From: Clostridia bacterium | GTDB lineage: Bacteria; Bacillota; Clostridia; Christensenellales; Borkfalkiaceae | Direction: 5' to 3' | DNA length: 13,324 nt | Assembly: GCA_900767815.1 (NCBI GenBank) | Contig: CAAGAM010000197.1 | Span: 1 to 13,324, forward strand | Part shown: piece by piece, positions 1-7,828 of the stretch | Numbering within the stretch: the stretch's first letter is position 1 | Layout: each line of letters begins with the position of its first letter | Position numbers and translations under genes: made by a program | Notes under the pieces: model-generated | Seen by the model: only the letters and a program-made list of their open reading frames with translations | Databases searched by the model: none | What the model was told of the DNA's origin: nothing

Positions 1-32
1 GACTGGAGTTCAGACGTGTGCTCTTCCGATCT
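1..32. other. Illumina adapter read-through at contig end
   Basis: The first 32 bases match the TruSeq read-2 adapter/index primer as I remember it, ending in GCTCTTCCGATCT. They are a library artefact, not genome. Genomic sequence starts at base 33 (AAGCTT). The reading frame of the neighbouring kinase runs open through the adapter, so an automatic annotation would add about ten false residues. Confidence 0.96.
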
Positions 33-1796
33 AAGCTTGTTTTTCTCAACATCGGGCAACGCGTCGGCACTTTTCGGTTCGTCGGCTATTTTAAAAGAAA
101 CGTTCAGCGTAAACACCGTGCCTTTACCCTTCTCGCTCTCGACGTCGATAGTCCACCCCGCCTTGTCGACAAGCTTTTTAACGATCGCAAGCCCAAGCCC
201 GACGCCTTCGAGATTACTGCTTTCGGTCTGTTTTTCGCGCTCGAACGGCTCGTACATTTTCTTTACGAACTCCTCGTCCATGCCGATACCCGTATCGGAA
301 CATCTGCATTCGAAATATGCAACCCCGTCCTTATCGTATTTTTCGGTGCAGGTAAACTCTGCTTTTCCGTGAGGTTTGTTATATTTTATCGCGTTTCCTA
401 TAAGATTGGTAACAATACGCTTGAATTGAACCTTTCCGCCGAAAAGGTAATCGTGTTTTATCCCCGCTGTTTTCATGGAAAGAGCAATTCCCGCTTCCTT
501 TGCCTGAATAGCCAAAAAAGATTCCGTCTCTTCCAGGAGATCGCTTAAAACGAACGATTCGTCTTTCCACACGGATTCGGACGTGGTAAGCTTGTTCATA
601 TCGAGAATATCGTTTACGATATCGAGAAGATATCCCGAAGTGTTCCATATCTTTTCGCGGCATTCTTTTTGTTTTTCGGGGTCGTCGTAATAATATTCGC
701 CTATCCTGACCATGCCCCGTATGCCGTTTATGGGCGTTCGTATGTCGTGGCTCATTCTTCTGAGGAAATCGGTTTTGGCTTCGTTCGCACGGATCGCCTC
801 CCGCGCAAGCTTTTCTTTTTCGATTCGGTAAGCTTCGTCTTTCTTCTCCTGCTCGATTCGCCTTTTGCGCAGCATTCTTTGTCTTGCAACTATGACGGCA
901 ATTACGAAAAGCATATAAAACGTGAACGTATACGCCAAAATTATAGAGCGCCTCGCAAAAACCTCGGAATCGGGCATGAAAGTATAAACGAACATGTTTT
1001 TGCTTTTGATTTTTACGCCGTAATAAACGTCGCCGTCTTCCGCACGCGTAATATTTTCGTCCGTCGCTTCTTCTCTGAGTTTTCTCACAACGGGACAATC
1101 TTTTGCCGACAAGCCCACCGCACCGTCGTAATTTGCCGCGATAACGACGTTTCCGTCCGTAACGACGACTTTACCGTGCGACCCGAAAACAAATCCTTTC
1201 AAAAGAGTCGCAACCGAAAATCTGTCGTCTTCCACGGCCTCTATGCTTCTGCGTTTATAACACAAAACCATGCCGCCACAACCCTTTCTCGCCACGACGG
1301 CGCAATCGTAATAATAGCCGTCGGCGGTAACTCTCTCGCCATAGCTTTTAAAAGGGCTGTTCATAACCGAGACGAACGCTTCGAAATAAGGTTTCCACGT
1401 TTCGGCTGTTTCGCCCCCGTCCGAAAAGCCGGCTATCACGTCGAAAGAAGATCTTTCGCCCGTCTCGGTGATGAAAATGCCGCTTAATCTGTTGTTTATC
1501 GCAATCTTGCGGATTTCTTCTTCCAAAGAATCGGAAGAAGAATCCAGGACGTTTCTTATCGCAAAAGCCTTATCGGTCACGTCGTACAAGCTGTCTGCGG
1601 CCTCTTCCGCGGCAAGCTCGTCATAACGAATGCATTGTCTCTCGATATATTCCGAAACGGCGTTCATTTTCCTTTCGGCGTCGACTTTATCCGAAGCCGT
1701 TGTGATAAGCGAGCTGAATACGCCTATTATAATCCCTATCAGAATAAATACGGCGGCGTGTATAAAACCCGACGTTTTTTTGCTATATTCTTTCAT
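33..1796 (-). CDS. Membrane sensor histidine kinase, C-terminus cut by contig edge
   Basis: 588 codons are visible with no stop before the adapter. Residues about 11-31 form a first membrane segment. A roughly 250-residue extracytoplasmic sensor region follows (possibly CACHE-like, not certain), then a second membrane segment at about 284-306 and a charged, coiled linker. The phosphoacceptor box FLRRMSHDIRTP places His350. The ATP-binding half shows the N box (NLIGNAIKYN, Asn468), G1 (DTGIGMD, Asp501) and G2 (GVGLGLAIV, about 531-539). The protein should autophosphorylate on His350 in response to an external signal. The tail continues past the kinase core, so a receiver domain, as in hybrid kinases, may be lost beyond the edge. 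The ATG lies inside the end of the upstream binding-protein gene (14 nt overlap) behind a GGTGA ribosome binding site. It is the third gene of the operon starting at 4537. Confidence 0.93.
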
Positions 1797-2607
1797 AATT
1801 CACCAGATACGTTTCGGGGTTAAGCCCGTAAGACGAATAAAGCTTAGAAAGGTAACCGTTGTTTCTCAGAATAAGAAAATTTTTATTTATTTTCTCTATC
1901 CTGTCTGCGTTCGTGCCTTTTAAAAACGCAACGCCGATCTGAACTTCGAGCAGAGGTTCGTCCAGAATTCTTAAACTTACCGAACTCGTCTTCATATATT
2001 CGATTATAGCTTCTTCATGCCCCGCGATAGCGTCCACGTATCCCCCGTTTATAGCCGCGAAAGTATACGCCATGCTGGGAAAACAGTTGAGAGCTTTTAG
2101 CTTCGGAATCCTTGAATTTTCTCCTCCGCCGTCCGAAAAAATTTCGTCGGGCTTGGTTGTTGCCTGAACTGCCACGCTCTTACCTTCAAGGTCGGCGATT
2201 TTGTTTATGCCGCTCTTTTCAAAAACGGCAACGACCTGTCTGCTGTTCATATACGGAAGAGTCCAGGAATAATCGTCTTCTCTGCCTGTAAGCGTAAAAC
2301 AACCCCACAGACAATCGATTTCGCCGTTTTCGAGCAACGTGTTTTTTTCTGCCCAGTTTATAGTTCTGAACGTCGCTTTATATCCGAGCTGACGGCATAC
2401 TTCGGTTGCAAGTTCAACGTCGATCCCCGCAAATTCGCCTTTATCGTTATGGAAGACAAACGGGGAATAATAATCGCTCCCGATAACGAGTTCGGGTAAA
2501 CTCGATTCGCTCTCCGAAGGATTGTCTCCGCAACCGCAAAGCATTGTCATAAAAGCCATCGCGGTAGCCGAAACGACTGCGATTTTTCGTAAAAAAGATT
2601 TATTCAT
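1783..2607 (-). CDS. Solute-binding lipoprotein, SBP_bac_3 family, without a transporter
   Basis: 274 residues. A basic n-region and hydrophobic stretch end in a lipobox (Leu23-Cys24-Gly25-Cys26; Cys at -2 is less usual), so the protein should be anchored to the outer face of the membrane through Cys26. The mature part reads as a polar amino acid-type binding protein: ELVIGSDYYSPFVF with FAGIDVELATEV near residues 40-70, then the INWAEKN, LENGEIDCLWGCFTLT and DLEGKSVAVQ segments typical of the family. Its ATG overlaps the stop of the c-di-GMP enzyme gene (shared ATGAATAA) and has GGAAG about 8 nt upstream. No permease or ATPase gene accompanies it. Sitting between a c-di-GMP enzyme and a sensor kinase, it is more likely a sensory partner than a transport component. 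That role, and the ligand, are inferred or unknown. Confidence 0.9.
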   Translation of the reverse strand: MNKSFLRKIAVVSATAMAFMTMLCGCGDNPSESESSLPELVIGSDYYSPFVFHNDKGEFAGIDVELATEVCRQLGYKATFRTINWAEKNTLLENGEIDCLWGCFTLTGREDDYSWTLPYMNSRQVVAVFEKSGINKIADLEGKSVAVQATTKPDEIFSDGGGENSRIPKLKALNCFPSMAYTFAAINGGYVDAIAGHEEAIIEYMKTSSVSLRILDEPLLEVQIGVAFLKGTNADRIEKINKNFLILRNNGYLSKLYSSYGLNPETYLVNYERI

Positions 2608-4537
2608 CGGCGTTTTCTTCCTTTTTTTCCTCTCCGGTTATTTTTTTGAATTTATCGGCGCACTCGTTGAAACATTCTAAAATTATCGGATTGAACGCGC
2701 CGCATTCGCCGTCCTCAATCATTTTTATCGCCCTTTCGTGAGAATATGCGGGCTTATAAGAACGTTCGGAACAAAGCGCGTCGTAAACGTCGCAAACGGA
2801 AACGACCTGAGCGGCTATCGGAATTTCATCCCCTTTAAGCCCTTTCGGATATCCTTTTCCGTCGTAGCGTTCGTGATGATAAAGGCAAATTTCGCGCGCG
2901 TATTTTATAAGCGGTTCTTCCGAGAAGTTTTTGATCTCTTTAAGCATTTCGTCGCCTAAAACGGTGTGCTTTTTCATCATTTCAAACTCTTCGGGGGTAA
3001 ATCTGCCCTTTTTGTTGACGATTTCGGAAGGAATATACGCCTTACCTATATCGTGCAAAGCCGCCGCCGCGGAAATAACCCCGATATCGCCTGCGTTAAG
3101 CCCGTAAGCATTGCTTTTGCAAACGAGCCTCTCTAAAACGATCCGCGTAAAATCGGTTATATGCGAGGCGTGATTTGAAACCAACCCGTCGCAAGGGCGT
3201 TCTACGACGTGGCTTAAAATTTCGATTATCATCGAGCGGTTTTTCTCTTTTTCTCTTATCTGTCCGGCAATTTCCGCAATGTATTTTTTCTGCCTCGCAT
3301 AAATTTTTACGGTGTTGGAAACCCGCCTGTAAACCACCCTTGCGTCGAAAGGTCGGGTTATATAATCGGATACGCCTTTATCGTAAGCCGCGCGCACGGT
3401 TTTTCCCGAATCGTCGCACGATATGGTTATAACGGGGATATTCGCTATATAGCCATGTTCGTTCATATATTCAAGCACGTCGAACCCGCTCATTACGGGC
3501 ATTATGAGATCGAGCAGGATAACGGCTAAATCGTCCCCGTGCTTCTCTATTTGCAAAAGAGCTTCCTTGCCGTTTTTCGCCTCGATTATGTCGTATTCGC
3601 TTTTCAGTATGCCCGATAAAATTTCGCGGTTTATATCCGAATCGTCCACGACAAGCACCCGTTCTTTATGCGAAGAACGCTTCCCTGCGCCGCCTTGTTT
3701 TGCCGTGACGACGCTGTCTTTCTGCCGTTTTGCCTCGTACATAAGCTCGTCCGCCTTATGCAACGCGCTTTTTACCGTTTCTCCCGAGCAGATCACTCCG
3801 CCGACGCTCACGGTCGGCTTGATCGCGGGGTAATTTTCGAAAACGATTTCCCTCACGCTTTCGCGTATATCTTTGAGTAATCTCTTTAAACCCGCTTCGC
3901 GCGCGCCGGGGATTATCAGCAAAAACTCGTCGCCGCCGAAGCGTATAACCTTATCGGTCGAACGGATACCTTTTTTCAGCATTTCGGCAACGGCTTTAAG
4001 CACGTCGTCTCCCACGGAATGACCGAAAAGATCGTTATATATTTTAAAATCGTCGAGATCGAGCATGGCGATTCCGCCGTCTAAAATTTTATCCGCCCAG
4101 AATTCCTCGTAGTAACGGCGGCTGTAAGTCCCCGTAAGCACGTCGTGGAAGGTCTTTTCGAAATACTCGTTAAGCGGCTCGACGTTTCTGTCCTCGTCGC
4201 CGTAATCTACGAAGATTTTCTCGTCAAACGGCTTTATCATTTCCAGAATGCAAGGTTTTCCGTCCACTTCGCGATAGTCTGCTATAACCTGAAAAATTCC
4301 GTCTTTCGTCTTTTCTATTTTTGAAAACTGCTTCTTTTCGGTAAGCGCGCGATAACTTATGCAGTTGTTGCAAACGTCGGTTCTGTTCCACACGTCGTAA
4401 CAGTTGCCGTCGACGCGCTTGTTTTTGCAGTTCTTAGCATTTACGCCTACATCGTCCATAGATAAGAGCCTTACGGCGGAAAATACGTTTTTTAAAGCTT
4501 TTATTTCGTTCAGAACCTGTTTTTCCGTTGTTTTCAT
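2600..4537 (-). CDS. Bifunctional c-di-GMP enzyme: Cys-rich sensor, GGDEF, receiver, HD-GYP
   Basis: 645 residues. Residues 1-110 form a small, possibly PAS-like region with four cysteines (C37, C46, C56, C59) that could bind a metal or act as a redox switch (inference). The GGDEF domain (about 128-280) has an intact GGDEF at 201-205 and an inhibitory-site RxxD (R192, D195) five residues before it, so it should make c-di-GMP from GTP. The receiver domain (about 293-405) has D298/D299 and phosphoacceptor D343, but the usual Lys before PF is Arg395. The HD-GYP domain (about 435-630) has H495-D496, H524, H554-H555, GYP at 562-564 and D583, and should hydrolyse c-di-GMP. Both active sites look complete, so one chain may switch between synthesis and breakdown under phosphorelay control. 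It is the first gene of its operon; the start has a GGGGG ribosome binding site 4 nt upstream. Confidence 0.95.
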   Translation of the reverse strand: MKTTEKQVLNEIKALKNVFSAVRLLSMDDVGVNAKNCKNKRVDGNCYDVWNRTDVCNNCISYRALTEKKQFSKIEKTKDGIFQVIADYREVDGKPCILEMIKPFDEKIFVDYGDEDRNVEPLNEYFEKTFHDVLTGTYSRRYYEEFWADKILDGGIAMLDLDDFKIYNDLFGHSVGDDVLKAVAEMLKKGIRSTDKVIRFGGDEFLLIIPGAREAGLKRLLKDIRESVREIVFENYPAIKPTVSVGGVICSGETVKSALHKADELMYEAKRQKDSVVTAKQGGAGKRSSHKERVLVVDDSDINREILSGILKSEYDIIEAKNGKEALLQIEKHGDDLAVILLDLIMPVMSGFDVLEYMNEHGYIANIPVITISCDDSGKTVRAAYDKGVSDYITRPFDARVVYRRVSNTVKIYARQKKYIAEIAGQIREKEKNRSMIIEILSHVVERPCDGLVSNHASHITDFTRIVLERLVCKSNAYGLNAGDIGVISAAAALHDIGKAYIPSEIVNKKGRFTPEEFEMMKKHTVLGDEMLKEIKNFSEEPLIKYAREICLYHHERYDGKGYPKGLKGDEIPIAAQVVSVCDVYDALCSERSYKPAYSHERAIKMIEDGECGAFNPIILECFNECADKFKKITGEEKKEENADE

Positions 4538-4561
4538 TTTTCCCCCATGTTTTCATTAAAA

Positions 4562-4589
4562 AATTACGGTGAATCTCTCCACCGTAATT
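4562..4589. repeat. Perfect 10-bp inverted repeat overlapping the c-di-GMP enzyme promoter
   Basis: AATTACGGTG and CACCGTAATT are separated by 8 bases. One arm runs into the -10 element; the other lies in the predicted transcript, where it is followed by a T run just before the start codon. It could be an operator or a leader hairpin/attenuator of the minus-strand operon. The sequence alone does not decide. Confidence 0.75.
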
Positions 4590-4615
4590 ATATCAACTAA
4601 TATCTGTTTTTGCAA
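4587..4615 (-). promoter_or_regulatory. Promoter of the c-di-GMP enzyme/binding protein/kinase operon
   Basis: On the minus strand TTGCAA (4615-4610) and a consensus TATAAT (4592-4587) are 17 bp apart. The predicted start near 4580 leaves a leader of only about 43 nt before the ATG at 4537. Typical of a housekeeping sigma factor. Confidence 0.82.
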
Positions 4616-4668
4616 GCGTTTAAACTCAATCTTGCGTCGTTTTTCACGTTAATGCGTTGTTTTTATTG

Positions 4669-4762
4669 CGGGTTTATCGGTCAAAGAAAACGGTTTAAAT
4701 CGTGGAAGCTTCTTTTTATTTTTGTGATTTAACACCGTTTACCGTTGACCGATAAATACCCG
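4669..4762. repeat. Long imperfect hairpin A between the two operons
   Basis: CGGGTTTATCGGTCAA (4669-4684) pairs with 4745-4762 apart from two extra bases. An inner stem, ACGGTTTAAATC (4690-4701) with 4726-4738, continues it with one bulge. Neither strand has a T run after the stem, so it does not look like an intrinsic terminator. It lies in a gene-free stretch, after the matrix operon terminator and upstream of the next promoter. Function unknown. Confidence 0.7.
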
Positions 4763-4770
4763 ACCGTCTG

Positions 4771-4832
4771 TTTTCAGGCGTAGATTACGTTTAACCTTTT
4801 TTTCGCGGTTAAGCGTAATATACGCCCGAAAA
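4771..4832. repeat. Long near-perfect hairpin B (26-nt arms)
   Basis: Arms 4771-4796 and 4807-4832 pair over 26 positions with three non-Watson-Crick positions, two of which can be G-U, around a 10-base loop. The ends are TTTT and AAAA. It starts eight bases after hairpin A, but the two have different sequences. It may be a structured element, a remnant of a small non-autonomous element, or a protein-binding palindrome. No coding sequence lies here. Confidence 0.75.
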
Positions 4833-4861
4833 TACAAGGCGATGCTTAATTTAAAACTACG

Positions 4862-4884
4862 GAAGAAAAAACCGAACCCTTCGG
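4862..4884 (-). terminator. Terminator of the matrix operon
   Basis: Starting 4 nt after the stop of the small membrane protein gene, the minus strand reads CCGAA-GGG-TTCGG followed by TTTTTTCTTC. The stem is short, but its position and T run fit an intrinsic terminator closing the tasA-like/sipW operon. Confidence 0.8.
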
Positions 4885-4888
4885 CAGG

Positions 4889-5065
4889 TTAGCGAATATT
4901 TCCCGCTTCGATAAGCGAAACGGTTATGCTTTCGCCCGACGAAAAGGTTTTATCTATTCCGAATAAAACCGAAAGAACGGATACGCATACGATCGCCGCG
5001 ATAAGCATTGCGATTATAAATTTTTTCACGTTGAAATTTTTCACTTTTCCGTTCTCCTTCGTCAT
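4889..5065 (-). CDS. Small single-pass membrane protein, last gene of matrix operon
   Basis: 58 residues, family not recognised. The N-terminus is lysine-rich (MTKENGKVKNFNVKK), followed by one hydrophobic segment (about 16-37, FIIAMLIAAIVCVSVLSVLF) and a short tail of about 20 residues. By the positive-inside rule the tail should be outside. The frame is open further upstream to an ATG at 5152, but only the ATG at 5065 has a strong ribosome binding site (GGGAGG, 8 nt away), so I start there. A 231-bp gap separates it from sipW; I see no convincing gene in that gap. Operon membership is inferred from strand and the terminator just after it. Possible roles are a helper of the peptidase or of matrix assembly, but nothing in the sequence shows this. 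Confidence 0.7.
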   Translation of the reverse strand: MTKENGKVKNFNVKKFIIAMLIAAIVCVSVLSVLFGIDKTFSSGESITVSLIEAGNIR

Positions 5066-5296
5066 GTTCTTCGCCTCCCGAAAACAATTCGGAAAAATCG
5101 GCGTTTTGGCGGGGTTCAGATTATTCTTGGCGGCATCGTAACCGAAATGCAAACGAAGGCGAACGGAATATATAACGCCGCAAAAATCATCTTTACCGAC
5201 GCTTTTACGCAGCCGAGCGCCCCCTCTTTATTCGGATTTTGTTGTTACAGCCGATTAAAACAAGAAGTGTTGTCGGCAGAAGTTTTACGTTTTCTC

Positions 5297-5980
5297 TTAT
5301 CGGTCAACGTCTTTCTCCGCCGCCGACTCGCCTTCGCGGGTTTCCGCCTCATCGTGCGGGGTTGCGGTTTCCGCGTTTTTCACTGCTATCCCCGCATACG
5401 CTTCCGCGCCGTCCGCTCCCGAAATTTCCTCGCTCGTTTCGGTATATTCTTCGTCGGGTTTGCCCGCAACCATAACGAGAGCTACTATAACCGCGCCCAC
5501 GGCAAGCATAAACGCTATGCCCTGCCACGTTCTGAGCCACTCGATCACTATTCCTATTTTAGGTATACGCCCGACCATTTTGCCCGCTATCTGCGAAATA
5601 ACAATTGGATCGGGGTCTTCGCTGTTGTTCGCGTCGCCTTTGGCGTAATATTTATCGCCCTCTATCCGAACTATTCTGTGCGTTACGGAAGTTGCTTCAT
5701 CTGCGGGGAAATAAGTTATTACGTCGCCCACCGCATAGTCGTCGCTTTTTTTAATGATTATCGCGTCGCCCGCCTCTATCGACCCTGTCATCGACGGAGT
5801 TGCTATTATAAGAAGCGACTTCCCGAATATGGACGGTATCGGAGATTTTTTAACGAATTTGTCGTAAGCAAGCGTCCCCGCGACCAACACGAGTATTGCG
5901 ATGATCGCTCCGAGCAAAATTCTCCAAAGCGAAGAGAGAATGCTTTCTGCCGATATTTTTTTGTTTTCAGTTTTTTCCAT
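5297..5980 (-). CDS. sipW: SipW-type signal peptidase I (Ser-His, ER/archaeal type)
   Basis: 227 residues. The N-terminal membrane segment is at about 19-39. The catalytic region shows PSMTGSIEAGD with Ser63, then VGDVITY, then THRIV with His101 where ordinary bacterial type I peptidases have Lys, then YYAKGDANNSEDPDP (Asp116, Asp122). A Ser-His arrangement is the signature of the SipW/ER-type class, which processes TasA/camelysin-family precursors in Firmicutes. A second membrane segment (about 152-172) is followed by an acidic tail of about 55 residues, presumably cytoplasmic. The start has a strong GGGAGG about 7 nt upstream. It follows two TasA-like genes on the same strand, so they are its probable substrates. 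An antisense open frame across this gene is a shadow. Confidence 0.95.
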   Translation of the reverse strand: MEKTENKKISAESILSSLWRILLGAIIAILVLVAGTLAYDKFVKKSPIPSIFGKSLLIIATPSMTGSIEAGDAIIIKKSDDYAVGDVITYFPADEATSVTHRIVRIEGDKYYAKGDANNSEDPDPIVISQIAGKMVGRIPKIGIVIEWLRTWQGIAFMLAVGAVIVALVMVAGKPDEEYTETSEEISGADGAEAYAGIAVKNAETATPHDEAETREGESAAEKDVDR

Positions 5981-6038
5981 TTCCTCTCCTCCCGAAGATT
6001 TATTTCAGTCCGCTGTTTTGATTTTTTAATCCGCTGTT

Positions 6039-6824
6039 TTATTTTTTCGCAGGCGTTGTCGCCTCTTCCGCGGATATTTCTATCGTTATCGTATACTTTC
6101 CGCCGATTATGCCGACGTTTGTATCCGTCTTATCGTCTCCGTCGAATTTCCAATCCCATTCGAGAATCAGCGAACGGAAATTTTTTCTATTTATTATAAC
6201 GCCCGCCGTCGTAAATCCGTTTTCGGTTTCGATCCCGGAAGTTTCCAATGTTTTTCCTTCCGAAACAACCGTGTAATTTATTGGCGGCAAGGTCGTGCCG
6301 TTTTCGTAATTTATCGTAAATTTAACCGTACATTCTATATCCGCGGCGTTCGGGTTGTTTATCATGAACATGTAATTTCCTTTATCGCCGGGCTTTATCG
6401 TTTTGTTTCCGAATATATTTATCTCACTCGCCGTTCCCCACTCGCCGTCGGTATCGACAACGGTTAATTCGGGGATAATCGGGTCGTGCCTTCCTTTTAC
6501 GGAAACCACAAGCGAAACCGTCGAAGCAAGAAGTAATGCCAGAAGAATTAAAATCAACAGAAAAAATCCGTCTTTTATCTTTCCGACTTTAACCCCGTTA
6601 TCATACAAATACTTTCCGTCCGTCGCGAACGCGCCGATCTCCGAAGCTTTGCCGGAACCGACGCGTTCACACGAGGCGAAACAAACATGATTCAAGTCGT
6701 ACAATTTTCCGTTCCTCAAAAAACACAACGCCGCGCCGTTTAAATCGACAACTTTTTTACCGAATAAAAGCGGTTTAACAAAGCCTTTGACAGGCTCGCT
6801 TGTATATTGTGGATTTTTTGGCAT
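6039..6824 (-). CDS. Membrane-anchored TasA-like protein with N-terminal cytoplasmic region
   Basis: 261 residues. Residues 1-85 are hydrophilic with short Gly/Tyr-rich beta-like stretches (for example GKYLYDNGVKVGKI) and should be cytoplasmic. One membrane segment lies at about 87-109. The outer part (110-261) is beta-rich: PGDKGNYMFMINNPN, then LILEWDWKFDGDDKTDTNVG, then YTITIEISAEE. The W-x-W...D..DT..G block and final strand resemble the C-terminal part of the preceding TasA-like protein, so the outer domains are probably related. Start chosen from GGGAG 8 nt upstream. It lies 52 bp after the TasA-like gene and 58 bp before sipW. It may anchor or nucleate the matrix fibre, a role like TapA's by position only. 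The cytoplasmic extension is unusual for a SipW substrate. Confidence 0.78.
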   Translation of the reverse strand: MPKNPQYTSEPVKGFVKPLLFGKKVVDLNGAALCFLRNGKLYDLNHVCFASCERVGSGKASEIGAFATDGKYLYDNGVKVGKIKDGFFLLILILLALLLASTVSLVVSVKGRHDPIIPELTVVDTDGEWGTASEINIFGNKTIKPGDKGNYMFMINNPNAADIECTVKFTINYENGTTLPPINYTVVSEGKTLETSGIETENGFTTAGVIINRKNFRSLILEWDWKFDGDDKTDTNVGIIGGKYTITIEISAEEATTPAKK

Positions 6825-6876
6825 ATGTACAACTCCCGGCGGTTCACCCCCGCCTGTTTATCATTTCGTTAATCGA

Positions 6877-7671
6877 TTATGCGTTTTCTTTCTGAAGCTG
6901 AACGACAGAGATATCAAGAGTGAATTTGATTTCGGTGCTGGTGTTTGCTGCTTTCTTATAGCTTCCGTTAGCAGTAACGGTAGGATCGTTAGCAATCATG
7001 CCGAGAAGTGTGTCAAGGCTGTCGTTTATGTCGTTCGTACTGAAATCCCAAGCCCAGGAAAGCGTGTATTTATCGTTAACTACGGTATTAACGGCAGTAG
7101 CGACGTCTTTTCCCGCTTCAGTTTTATACAATTTTGCAAGTGCTTCTTTTACGTCCGTAAGAGTCTTTCCGTCAACAAGAGCCGTTGCTTCGCCCTCTTT
7201 TTTAAGAGTCCACTTTACGGGAGCATAAGTCTTAACATTAGTAGTATCTTCACCTTCGGTGTACTTAAGAACCACATCGCTGAAATCGGTATCTGCTATC
7301 GAAATCTTAATCTGAGAAAGAACTTCTGCGGTTCCTTTAACTTCGAAAGTCATATAACCGGTAGTTCCGGGAGCAACTCTGTTAGTTCTGTCAGCATTGT
7401 TTGCAGAAACAGTAAGACCGGTAGTATCATTAGTTACAGTGCTGTTGTTGGTCGCAAACTTGTAGTCTTTTCCAAACAAATTGCTTGCATCGGTCTTGAT
7501 CTCATAACCCCATTTAGCTACGCTTGCGCTGCCCGTTTCGGACTTTTTGGTTACATACTTAGATAAGGTGTAGCCGCCGAAGCCGATTACCGCTACGAGA
7601 AGAAGCAGGAGTGCGATAACGAAAACAGATTTTCTGTTATCTTTTTTCTGTGTGTTTTGTGTTTGTCTCAT
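6877..7671 (-). CDS. TasA/camelysin-like secreted matrix protein, SipW substrate
   Basis: 264 residues. The lysine-rich n-region is followed by a hydrophobic core (about 15-33) and GGYTLSKYVTKK...ASVAKWG, which fits a SipW-type signal peptide. The mature part is Thr/Val/Asn-rich and beta-like, with PGTTGYMTFEVKG near 101-113 and LSWAWDF...DSLDTLLG near 204-224, as in TasA-family matrix proteins. An ATG 15 bases upstream is rejected because GGAGG lies inside that longer version and 8 nt before the ATG at 7671. Codons such as ACT, GTT, GCT, GCA and AGA dominate, unlike the GCG/TCG/GTC-rich neighbours, which suggests high expression. It is the first gene of the operon, behind a leader of about 390 nt with a probable c-di-GMP riboswitch. 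Polymerisation into fibres is family knowledge, not shown here. Confidence 0.85.
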   Translation of the reverse strand: MRQTQNTQKKDNRKSVFVIALLLLLVAVIGFGGYTLSKYVTKKSETGSASVAKWGYEIKTDASNLFGKDYKFATNNSTVTNDTTGLTVSANNADRTNRVAPGTTGYMTFEVKGTAEVLSQIKISIADTDFSDVVLKYTEGEDTTNVKTYAPVKWTLKKEGEATALVDGKTLTDVKEALAKLYKTEAGKDVATAVNTVVNDKYTLSWAWDFSTNDINDSLDTLLGMIANDPTVTANGSYKKAANTSTEIKFTLDISVVQLQKENA

Positions 7672-7828
7672 TTTGAGAACCTCCATAATTATTTCTTATT
7701 TTTACAATTCGGCTCACCGCTTTCCCCGTAAAACAAAAATCGAATTCATCGCCGAGCCTTAATCCGATTCGTCGCCCCGCCGTTATTCGGCTTTGGCAAC
7801 TTATCAGAACTTTAAGGTGTTTTTTTTT

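Noticed and set aside
379..1098. 239-codon minus-strand frame inside the kinase
   Set aside because: Out of frame with the continuous kinase reading frame that carries the H, N, G1 and G2 boxes.
4771..4832. Hairpin B as the matrix operon terminator
   Set aside because: No T run follows on the minus strand, and a better terminator with TTTTTT lies directly after the stop at 4862-4884.
5116..5190. 24-codon hydrophobic minus-strand frame between sipW and the small membrane protein
   Set aside because: No convincing ribosome binding site and it overlaps the upstream extension of the next gene; too short to support.
5147..6199. 350-codon plus-strand open frame
   Set aside because: Antisense shadow of sipW, whose catalytic motifs are unmistakable; composition is Arg/Phe/Tyr-rich as in shadow frames.
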